Shown here: positions 17,730 through 23,760 of the stretch, one piece after another
How positions within the stretch are numbered: position 1 is the first letter of the stretch
How the letters are laid out: each line of letters opens with the position of its first letter
Assembly: GCA_030652475.1 (NCBI GenBank)
Contig: JAUSAO010000099.1
Location: 1 to 39,102, forward strand
DNA from: Gallionella sp.
GTDB taxonomy: Bacteria > Pseudomonadota > Gammaproteobacteria > Burkholderiales > Gallionellaceae
Direction of reading: 5' to 3'
Length of the DNA stretch: 39,102 nucleotides
The notes under the pieces: generated by a model
The model's database searches: none
Seen by the model: only the letters and a program-made list of their open reading frames with translations
What the model was told of the DNA's origin: nothing
Made by a program: the position numbers and the translations under genes

Positions 17730-18971
17730 ATGACAGAAACAGAAATCGCCTGCCAACTGTATGCCTGCGTCAATCAGGCCGGCAACAGCATCGACAAACG
17801 CCGCTACATGATCGAAATATCCAACCTCGTTGGCTCGCTTGCGCATGACATATACGCGGGAAGCTACCAACCGGGGAGAATGACCGCATTCGCAGTGCAA
17901 GACCCCAAGCTGCGCGAAATCTTCGCACCCACTTTCCGCGACCGCTTGGCCCAGCAGTGGCTGGTATCGGTCATCAATCCTGCGATAGCGCGTAGATGGA
18001 TAGACGACTGTTTCTCCAATCGCATCGGCAAGGGCACCCACAGCGCCATCGGCAGGTTGCAACGCTTCATGCGCATGCCTGACCACAGCCACTACTGTCA
18101 AATGGACGTCCGCTCATTTTTCCCTTCCATCAACCGCCTTCTCCTGCTGATCCAATGGCAAGCTGAACTGGCAAGACTGCCCTACCCGGAGCAAACCCTC
18201 CGTCAACTGGATGCGGTTGCGCAAAAAATCATCTTGCAGAACCCAATCATTCCCAAACCCACGTTGAGCGGCAATCTTGCCCTGCTCAAACAAATACCGC
18301 CACACAAATCGCTGTTTCATAGCCTGCCCAATATCGGCTTGCCCATCGGCAGCCTGTCGAGCCAATTTTTCAGCAATGTTTACCTCAACCCTCTGGATCA
18401 GTACGTCAAGCATCAACTGAAAATCAGGGGCTACCTGCGCTACGTCGATGACTTCATCATCCTGGGCAATGAACCCAAAAAACTACTGGAACAAATGCGC
18501 CAAATTAACCAATACCTGGAAAATCACCTGCAACTGCAACTTCACCCCGACAAAACCGTATTGCAACGCGTCGATCAAGGCGCCAATTTTCTCGGCTACA
18601 TCGTCTTCCCGCACTATCGCTATGTTCGCGAACGCACCTTACGGGCCTTGCGCAGCCGCATCTATTTCTTCAATTATCTGCTTGATCCGGCCCGTTACCC
18701 GCATGGCTCGAAGCCGCAACGCGGCACCTGGGTACAATGGCTGGTGCTGCATCAACTCACCCCGCCGCTCGCAATCAGCCCCATCATCCTCAAGCGCATG
18801 CTGGCCACGCTCAACAGCTACTACGGCCAACTTGGCCACGCCGACACCTACCATCTGCGGCGCAAGATTTACCACGAAATGCTCGGCCCGATAAAACGTT
18901 ACTTCTTGCCAACCGACGCCAGCTACAGCCAATTGCACATTAAACAGGTCTGGTTGTTCTCACCCCCATGA
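17730..18971 (+). CDS. DGR reverse transcriptase
   Basis: A 413-residue reverse transcriptase that, in known DGRs, copies the template RNA with errors at adenines to diversify the variable repeat. Motifs: LREIFAPTFRDRLAQQWL (~61-78), the first catalytic Asp in QMDVRSFFPSI (~124-134), IGSLSSQ (206-212, the [IVL]GxxxSQ motif that separates DGR RTs from group II intron and retron RTs), catalytic YVDD (238-241), and LHPDKT...FLGYIV. There is no Shine-Dalgarno site before the ATG. The TR begins 11 bases after the stop, on the opposite strand. No maturase or endonuclease domain follows. Confidence 0.95.
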   Translation: MTETEIACQLYACVNQAGNSIDKRRYMIEISNLVGSLAHDIYAGSYQPGRMTAFAVQDPKLREIFAPTFRDRLAQQWLVSVINPAIARRWIDDCFSNRIGKGTHSAIGRLQRFMRMPDHSHYCQMDVRSFFPSINRLLLLIQWQAELARLPYPEQTLRQLDAVAQKIILQNPIIPKPTLSGNLALLKQIPPHKSLFHSLPNIGLPIGSLSSQFFSNVYLNPLDQYVKHQLKIRGYLRYVDDFIILGNEPKKLLEQMRQINQYLENHLQLQLHPDKTVLQRVDQGANFLGYIVFPHYRYVRERTLRALRSRIYFFNYLLDPARYPHGSKPQRGTWVQWLVLHQLTPPLAISPIILKRMLATLNSYYGQLGHADTYHLRRKIYHEMLGPIKRYFLPTDASYSQLHIKQVWLFSPP

Positions 18972-18981
18972 GCGGGCGTGA

Positions 18982-19123
18982 CTCTAGCGGACACACGACA
19001 CGTAGTTGTTGTTCGCGTCGTTGTTCCAGTTGACGTTGCCGTTGTTCAGGTTGACGTTGTAGTGGTTGCCGACACCATTCGGCGTCGACGACCAGGTGTT
19101 GTTCAACGTCCAACCCTGAGCAC
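18982..19123 (-). other. DGR template repeat (TR)
   Basis: A 142-bp sequence whose minus strand matches the target gene's 3' end (19985-20132). The minus strand has 15 AAY codons in the target frame. The flanks differ at once on both sides, which defines the borders. Compared with the VR, 19 positions differ, all of them A in the TR (8 A-to-G, 10 A-to-T, 1 A-to-C), plus a 6-bp length difference. The homology includes the target's TAG stop and two bases beyond. For the adenines to be in the template RNA, the TR must be transcribed on the minus strand, antisense to the RT. Confidence 0.96.
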
Positions 19124-19279
19124 GGATGCATCTTCACTATTGCCCGATAGACTATCGGACTCGGTCAAGCCGTTTTCACCGCGTAACCCCCATGATGCGA
19201 TCAGGTGCAAGCACCCGACAGCGGAAGATGCCAGCCACATCCCCACAAGCCTGTTTTGTTTCAGCCGTAACCGAAACAC
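19103..19279 (-). CDS. 58-residue ORF running into the TR, doubtful
   Basis: A GTG-initiated frame beginning MFRLRLKQNRLVGMWLASSA, with a basic N-terminus and a hydrophobic stretch like a signal peptide, then a polar tail that ends inside the TR in a different frame from the target. It could be a real leader peptide, the remains of a gene, or chance. Its RNA would overlap the TR template RNA. I recognise no family. Confidence 0.22.
   Translation of the reverse strand: MFRLRLKQNRLVGMWLASSAVGCLHLIASWGLRGENGLTESDSLSGNSEDASVLRVGR
19144..19158. other. Palindrome 21 bp beyond the TR
   Basis: CCGATAG (19144-19150) and CTATCGG (19152-19158) form a perfect 7-bp inverted repeat around one base, just upstream of the TR in the direction of its transcription. 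It may be an operator or a structural element of the template RNA. TTGACC, a fair -35 element, lies on the minus strand just upstream of it. The remaining sequence from 19159 to 19338 shows no clear gene. Confidence 0.45.
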
Positions 19280-19338
19280 CCATTAGGCACCCATGCATGG
19301 CATAGGCAGGATGAGACCAAGCCAGAACCAAAATATTG

Positions 19339-19863
19339 TCAGGCCACCTCCCTTTCCTGCCATTGCCGCTGCAAATCGGCCACCAGATTCAGCGCCGCCA
19401 GCGGCGAATTGTTGACGAGGTTGAACTGTATCAATTGATCGATCAACCGCTGCGCCAGATTCGGCGCCACCTGCGCCGCATCACCCACCTCAACGGTAGG
19501 CACCGAAACGCCCGGCATCACCAGCGGCAAAGCCTCGCGCCAAGCCTCATACAATGCTCGCTCAACCGGCTCGGCCAGCGGCCAGCGCCAAGTCAACGCA
19601 TCCAGTTGGCTGGCCTGCGCAAAACCCGGCAATGCCGCCACGACCGTAAACGGCACCCCGCACACGACCCTATCCCCGGCTATCGACTTGACAAAGCGGC
19701 GCATCGGCTTGCACGCCAGCACCTGATGGATGAAACCATAAGCCCCTTCGTTATAGGCGCGGACGAAAAGCCCTTCCTTGTAAAGAAAGACCGCACTGAG
19801 ATCGGCTGCCTGCCGGGAAAATTTTGTTACTACCACGCTGCAATCCTCATCGAATTCCTGCAT
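19339..19863 (-). CDS. MutS domain I-like (MSL-type) DGR-associated protein
   Basis: A 174-residue protein. Its first ~95 residues resemble the mismatch-recognition domain of MutS: VFLYKEGLFVRAYNEGA parallels the MutS pattern LFFRxGDFYExFxxDA, and VVCGVPFTVVAAL parallels PMAGIPYHAVENYL. The MutS clamp and ATPase domains are absent. MutS-like (MSL) proteins of this kind have been noted in surveys as DGR accessories, with unknown function; they might bind mismatched cDNA or the template. The C-terminal ~80 residues look helical. The gene lies between the target and the TR on the same strand and could be co-transcribed with both. Confidence 0.72.
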   Translation of the reverse strand: MQEFDEDCSVVVTKFSRQAADLSAVFLYKEGLFVRAYNEGAYGFIHQVLACKPMRRFVKSIAGDRVVCGVPFTVVAALPGFAQASQLDALTWRWPLAEPVERALYEAWREALPLVMPGVSVPTVEVGDAAQVAPNLAQRLIDQLIQFNLVNNSPLAALNLVADLQRQWQEREVA

Positions 19864-19886
19864 TGCACACCGCCCCGAAAATCGCC

Positions 19887-19901
19887 CCGCGCTACGCGCG
19901 G
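19887..19901. other. GC-rich hairpin downstream of the VR
   Basis: CCGCGC (19887-19892) and GCGCGG (19896-19901) form a perfect stem with loop TAC. In characterised DGRs a hairpin or cruciform just 3' of the VR stimulates target recognition. This one is 84 bp past the VR, further than usual, and no good hairpin lies immediately next to the VR, so its role is uncertain. Confidence 0.4.
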
Positions 19902-19984
19902 AATATTCACCCCAAGACCAACCTCAAAGGCAATCAACCCCAGAAAAACAACAAAACCTAAAAATCAAAATTCAAAGGCCGAGG

Positions 19985-20132
19985 CTCTAGCGGACACACG
20001 ACACGTAGAGGTAGTCGATGTTCGCGTCGTTGAACCAGTGGACGCTGCCGTTGAACAGGCCGACGCCGTAGTGGAAGCCGACACCAAACGGCGTCGACGA
20101 CCAGGTGTAGCCCAACGTCCAACCCTGAGCAC
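19985..20132 (-). other. DGR variable repeat (VR)
   Basis: The 148-bp 3' end of the target gene. Twelve of the fifteen template AAY codons are changed, giving Gly, Tyr, Phe, Phe, Gly, Gly, Phe, Ser, His, Phe, Ile and Asp in order; three Asn codons are unchanged. Invariant positions include the TWSSTP core and the terminal VSCVR. The 3'-most 24 bp are identical to the TR and fit the expected initiation-of-mutagenic-homology region. VR carries six extra bases near its 3' end (coding for YLYV where TR has YV). Confidence 0.95.
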
Positions 20133-23100
20133 CCGCCAACGCACCGGAGGAATACAGGGCACTCAGTTCGGTTTGCGTCGGCAAACGCCAGCCAGTCTGG
20201 CCATTGATGGTGGTGTTGGTGCAATAGGCGTTGGCATTCGTCCAGTTGTTATATCCCCCAGGAATACCCCAACCAAAGAAATCTCCCCCAAAGGTGGCGC
20301 TGCCGATGGTGTTCGGCGTCCAGGTCAGCCCGCCCTGAGAAATGTATCCGGCAGGCAGTGCTGCCGCAGCCACCGCTGCCGTGGCACCCGATAGCACCGG
20401 TGTGCCGGTGGTCGGCGCGACGCTCGATACCGGCGTCACTTCAAACGTAATGGTGTTGCCCACGTCGGCTACGACCAACGTGTAGCTGCTGGCCGTGGCT
20501 CCGGCTATGGCAGCCCCGTTGCGCAGCCAGCGGAATGTCGAGACGCCCTGCGGGTCGCCGTTGGTATCGGCATAGGTGTATGCGCCCGTCAGCAACTGGC
20601 CGACTTGTGCAGTGCCGCTGATGCTGGCCGCACTGGCGGTCGGTGCAGCGGTATTGGTGGTGAAGCTCAGCGTTGCAATAGCGCCTGCCGGATTAATTCC
20701 GGCTGCCGCGACACGTACCAGCAGCGTACGCACCCCGGCAAAGCTGATCGCATTAAATGTTGCAGCGTTGTAAGCCACATACGCCGCGCCGTCCAGGCTG
20801 TATTCCATGCCGCTCGCCATTCCCGTTACCGTATTGGCTACGTCATCTGCGGACACTGTTGGAGCTGCCGGAGTCACCGGATTCGTTGTGAAGTTCAGCG
20901 TCGTAACAAGACCAAATGGATTAATTCCTGCTGCCGCGACACGTACCAGCAGCGTATGCACCCCGGCAAAGCTGATCGCATTAAAGGTCGCTACGTTGTA
21001 AGCCACGTAGCCCGCGCCATCCAGACTATATTCCATGCCGGTCGCCATGCCCGTTACCGTATTCGCGGTATCATTCGCCGTCACCAAAGGCGCTACGGGG
21101 GTGACTGGATTGGTGGTGAAACTCAACGTGGTTGCAGCTGAGGTCGGGTTGATGCCCGCTGCCGTAACTCGAACCAGCAGCGTATGATTTCCGGCAAAGC
21201 TGATCGCATTAAATGTTGCAGCGTTGTAAGCCACATACGCTGCACCATCCAGGCTGTATTCCATGCCGCTCGCCATGCCCGCTACGGTGTTCGCGGTATC
21301 ATCCGCCGTTACTGTTGGCGCAACGGGCGTTACCGGATTGGTGGTGAAGCTCAGTGTGGTTATTGTGCCTGCCGGATTAATTCCGGCTGCCGCCACACGA
21401 ACCAGCAGCGTGTGGGCCCCTGCAAAGCTGATCGCATTAAAAATCGCCGCGTTGTAAGCCACGTACGCCGCCCCATCCAGACTGTATTCCATGCCGGTAG
21501 CCATGCCCGCCACGGTGTTCGCGGTATCGTCCGCCGTCACCAAAGGCGCTACGGGGGTGACTGGATTAGTGGTGAAGCTCAGTGTGGTTACAGCAGAAGC
21601 CGGGTTGATGCCTGCTGCTGCGACACGCACCAGCAGCGTATGCACTCCGGCAAAACTGATCGCATTAAAAGTCGCCGCGTTGTAAACCACGTACGCCGCC
21701 CCATCCAGACTGTATTCCATGCCGGTAGCCATGCCCGCCACGGTGTTCGCGGTATCGTCCGCCGTCACGGTCGGCGCTGCGGGGGTCACCGCACCGTTAG
21801 CCAGCGTGATACTGTCTATCTTGACCGAACCATGCGAAATGAGCACTGTCACCAGCGTGGAGCCTCCGCCCAGATTATTGACGGTAATTACATACGTATC
21901 GATCACGCCAATCGCAGGTTGAACGATTTTAGTCGGATCGGTGATCAGATTATTGCCTGAGACCGCGAACTGGCCGGTATTGGCAAAAGCCGCACCATTG
22001 AGCGTGACGCCCGCGATGCCGGTGACGGCAATGCCTAGCGGTGTGGTGACCACGCCCGTTGCGACATTAACGCTGGAACCGGCAGGCAGCGCCGCCTTGT
22101 TGACATCAATCAGGCGTAGCGGTGCGGCGGTGGTATCCACCTTGGCGACCGCCTGTGTCAGAAGATAAGCCGGGCGTTTGGCGACTTCATCGACCAGACT
22201 GCCCCAGGCCGGCGTACCGCTGCCATAACTGGCCCGATTCCCGCCGGATTTCCCGCCGGATTTCCCGCCGAAGTCATATTTAAACACCATGCTGAGTCGC
22301 TTGTCGCCGGGCGCACCGTCGCGACCCTGCAGACTGACGAAGTTGACGCCAAACAACCAGCCGTCGCCAAACGGACTTTCCAGCCCCAGTGTGTAGCGGT
22401 TCTGCACAGCGGCATCCGCGCCAGCATTGAGCCTGATCCCGCCCGCCAGCTGCTGTATCCATTCGATGCTGCCGGTGGCACGGGCAGTGCGCTGTTTACC
22501 GGTAAGGTAATCGTATTCCAGCCGCTCGCCACCCGCGCCCAGCTTGAGAGCGCTGCCAGGCAACGGTGTAAACGCCAGTCGGCCTTGCAGCCCGGTGACG
22601 CGTCCGCCCGCCACGCGGCGCGGATCGTTCCACAACTCGTAAAACGTAGCCGTGTCTAGCGCGTAAGTCTTGTCTGCAAGATCGCGACTGGGGGTGTCGG
22701 CATAATAGCCGTTGATTTCGGCGCTGTTCAGCACGCCCTGCATCAGGCGAAACTGGTAGCTGACGGCAGCATTGTTCTGCGTCATTTCGACTTTTTCAAG
22801 GCCGGAGATAAAGCCGAAACCCAGCGACTGGCGCATCTGACCGAGATTGAAGATAACGCGCTGAGTTTCGTCCACTTGTAATCCGAGGTTAACCAGCAGT
22901 TCTTTTTTGAGGTTCCCGACTCTGAATACCAGGCCGGTAGCTGCGCGCTCGCCCAGCGGGAACGCAAAAGCGCCGCCCAGACTGAAATTGCTCTGGTTGC
23001 CGTATTCAGGACTGATCACGAGACGCATGCCGTCGAAGCGGTTATCAAACGTCGCGCCGTTAGGGCCTACATTTAGCGTGCCGGGGCTCTCACTGGGCTG

Positions 23101-23220
23101 ACCGAGATTAGGCAAGGTGTTGGACGGGGTTTCTTCCGCCAGGACAGGATGAGCTTGTATGGCGGGGTAAATCAACAAGAGTGAGATAAGCAGCGGCGTG
23201 AGGCGGAAGACTTTGCTCAC
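19987..23220 (-). CDS. DGR target: barrel-first surface protein with diversified C-type-lectin-like tip
   Basis: A 1077-residue predicted outer-membrane protein. Residues 1-28 are a signal peptide. About 55-317 alternate amphipathic strands and end LSMVFKYDF, like an outer-membrane beta-barrel. A Gly/Ser/Lys linker (318-328) and a beta-rich segment (to ~477) follow, then five 76-residue repeats (478-857), an Ig-like segment (~858-950), and a DUF1566/Lcl-type C-type-lectin-like domain with GWRLPTQTELSALY. The last 48 residues are encoded by the VR. The order barrel, Ig-like stalk, lectin-like tip is that of inverse autotransporters. The start is GTG without a visible Shine-Dalgarno site, 36 bp after a 13-copy pentamer repeat. 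The target is clear; the barrel call is inference from pattern. Confidence 0.9.
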   Translation of the reverse strand: MSKVFRLTPLLISLLLIYPAIQAHPVLAEETPSNTLPNLGQPSESPGTLNVGPNGATFDNRFDGMRLVISPEYGNQSNFSLGGAFAFPLGERAATGLVFRVGNLKKELLVNLGLQVDETQRVIFNLGQMRQSLGFGFISGLEKVEMTQNNAAVSYQFRLMQGVLNSAEINGYYADTPSRDLADKTYALDTATFYELWNDPRRVAGGRVTGLQGRLAFTPLPGSALKLGAGGERLEYDYLTGKQRTARATGSIEWIQQLAGGIRLNAGADAAVQNRYTLGLESPFGDGWLFGVNFVSLQGRDGAPGDKRLSMVFKYDFGGKSGGKSGGNRASYGSGTPAWGSLVDEVAKRPAYLLTQAVAKVDTTAAPLRLIDVNKAALPAGSSVNVATGVVTTPLGIAVTGIAGVTLNGAAFANTGQFAVSGNNLITDPTKIVQPAIGVIDTYVITVNNLGGGSTLVTVLISHGSVKIDSITLANGAVTPAAPTVTADDTANTVAGMATGMEYSLDGAAYVVYNAATFNAISFAGVHTLLVRVAAAGINPASAVTTLSFTTNPVTPVAPLVTADDTANTVAGMATGMEYSLDGAAYVAYNAAIFNAISFAGAHTLLVRVAAAGINPAGTITTLSFTTNPVTPVAPTVTADDTANTVAGMASGMEYSLDGAAYVAYNAATFNAISFAGNHTLLVRVTAAGINPTSAATTLSFTTNPVTPVAPLVTANDTANTVTGMATGMEYSLDGAGYVAYNVATFNAISFAGVHTLLVRVAAAGINPFGLVTTLNFTTNPVTPAAPTVSADDVANTVTGMASGMEYSLDGAAYVAYNAATFNAISFAGVRTLLVRVAAAGINPAGAIATLSFTTNTAAPTASAASISGTAQVGQLLTGAYTYADTNGDPQGVSTFRWLRNGAAIAGATASSYTLVVADVGNTITFEVTPVSSVAPTTGTPVLSGATAAVAAAALPAGYISQGGLTWTPNTIGSATFGGDFFGWGIPGGYNNWTNANAYCTNTTINGQTGWRLPTQTELSALYSSGALAGAQGWTLGYTWSSTPFGVGFHYGVGLFNGSVHWFNDANIDYLYVSCVR
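20650..21789 (-). repeat. Five tandem 228-bp repeats in the target gene
   Basis: Five head-to-tail 228-bp units (starting at 21789, 21561, 21333, 21105 and 20877 on the minus strand) encode 76-residue modules beginning VTP[AV]AP, with the conserved core GMEYSLDGAAYVAYNAATF. The units are very similar at DNA level, so copy number could change by recombination, altering stalk length. Each is probably one Ig-like beta-sandwich; that fold is inferred. Confidence 0.9.
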
Positions 23221-23255
23221 ACAGACAGACGGTGCGGCAAATTCAGCTAGTAGCG

Positions 23256-23320
23256 GTTCGGTTCGGTTCGGTTCGGTTCGGTTCGGTTCGGTTCGGTTCG
23301 GTTCGGTTCGGTTCGGTTCG
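23256..23320. repeat. 13-copy GTTCG (GGTTC) pentanucleotide repeat upstream of the target
   Basis: Thirteen perfect copies of GTTCG, 65 bp, ending 36 bp before the target GTG (GAACC on the coding strand). Perfect short repeats of this length are prone to slippage and are classic phase-variation switches. All three frames are stop-free through the tract. Confidence 0.97.
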
Positions 23321-23374
23321 CAATAAATGTGCCATTGACTTTGTTCCCATTTGATTTTTTCGGAGTCTGCATCA

Positions 23375-23392
23375 ACCCTGTCAGGGTGTCAA
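23375..23392 (-). promoter_or_regulatory. Candidate target-gene promoter with operator-like palindrome
   Basis: On the minus strand TTGACA (23392-23387) is a consensus -35 hexamer, directly followed by the palindrome ACCCTG-A-CAGGGT (23387-23375). No good -10 is seen at 17-18 bases, so the promoter call is tentative. The pentamer repeat would lie in the leader. Confidence 0.35.
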
Positions 23393-23449
23393 CTTTTAAG
23401 CCGATGGTGTAAGAAATTTTGGCTCTATGTGATTTGTAAACGGTAAATT

Positions 23450-23463
23450 GGCAGGAAACTGCC
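23450..23463 (+). other. GGCAG-GAAA-CTGCC tetraloop hairpin
   Basis: A perfect 5-bp stem closed by a GAAA tetraloop, 21 bases upstream of the ATG of the short SlyD-like fragment. It probably lies in that fragment's leader. Its tetraloop recalls the GAAA-loop hairpin of the Bordetella phage DGR, but it is over 3 kb from the VR, so a link is unlikely. Confidence 0.35.
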
Positions 23464-23484
23464 GCCACTTTGAAAGGAGTCGCA

Positions 23485-23574
23485 ATGACCGTAGAAAAAG
23501 CAACGGTTGGCGTTGAATACACGCTAGCGCTTTATCCACCCAAAGCTCAACAATTAACCCCGATAATCCATTAG
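23485..23574 (+). pseudogene. 5' fragment of an FKBP-type peptidyl-prolyl isomerase (SlyD-like)
   Basis: AAAGGAG precedes an ATG opening a 29-codon frame, MTVEKATVGVEYTLAL then YPPKAQQLT. The first ~16 residues resemble the N-terminus of SlyD/FKBP prolyl isomerases (pattern MxIxKxxVVxxxYTL), after which similarity stops and the frame ends at TAG. The ribosome binding site and start look intact, so this may be a gene truncated when the adjacent DNA was rearranged. Chance similarity over so short a stretch remains possible. Confidence 0.4.
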
Positions 23575-23576
23575 GC

Positions 23577-23602
23577 CGTCATTCCCGCGCAGACGGGAAT
23601 CC
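23577..23602. repeat. GTCATTCCCGC-family intergenic repeat
   Basis: Starts CGTCATTCCCGCGCAGACGG and continues GAATCC. It shares its left arm with the palindrome at 16220-16245. It lies just after the SlyD-like fragment, on the right side of the island. Confidence 0.7.
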
Positions 23603-23619
23603 AGTTGATTGAATTATTC

Positions 23620-23669
23620 CCGCGAAGCGGACAAAACCGAGGTCTTGTCCGCTTCGCGGCACTTTTTTT
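23620..23669 (+). terminator. Strong intrinsic terminator
   Basis: CCGCGAAGCGGACAA (23620-23634) pairs perfectly over 15 bp with 23645-23659, with a 10-base loop, followed after AC and one base by seven T residues (23663-23669). It would end plus-strand transcription from the SlyD-like fragment and insulate the next gene. Confidence 0.85.
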
Positions 23670-23760
23670 GCTGGGTTAAATACCTCCGGATTCATCATGT
23701 GTTGCCCGCTTCCAACACTTGAATCCTGCGGTTCGGTCAGGCTGTGATAGAGTGCGCGTC

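Noticed and set aside
17730..18971. RT as group II intron, retron or CRISPR-associated RT
   Set aside because: It has the DGR-type IGSLSSQ motif, no maturase or endonuclease domain, no intron RNA structure and no cas genes or msr/msd nearby, while TR and VR are present.
18978..19286. 102-residue plus-strand ORF across the TR
   Set aside because: It is the complement of the AAC-rich TR and its Val-rich composition follows from that; there is no start signal.
18982..20132. TR and VR as an ordinary gene duplication
   Set aside because: Every one of the 19 substitutions is at a template adenine; ordinary divergence would also hit G, C and T.
19336..20394. 352-residue plus-strand ORF
   Set aside because: It is antisense to the MSL-like gene and the target gene 3' end, and has no recognisable domain.
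20807..21922. Series of ~64-residue plus-strand ORFs spaced 228 bp apart
   Set aside because: They are antisense shadows of the five repeats in the target gene, without ribosome binding sites.
23256..23320. CRISPR-like array
   Set aside because: It is an uninterrupted 5-bp tandem repeat with no spacers.
23450..23463. GAAA tetraloop hairpin as the DGR target-site hairpin
   Set aside because: It is more than 3 kb from the VR and on the far side of the target gene; DGR hairpins act immediately downstream of the VR.
23247..23522. 91-residue minus-strand ORF with NRTEP repeats as a normal gene
   Set aside because: It has no ribosome binding site and owes its length to the stop-free pentamer tract. 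It is kept only as part of the phase-variation hypothesis.
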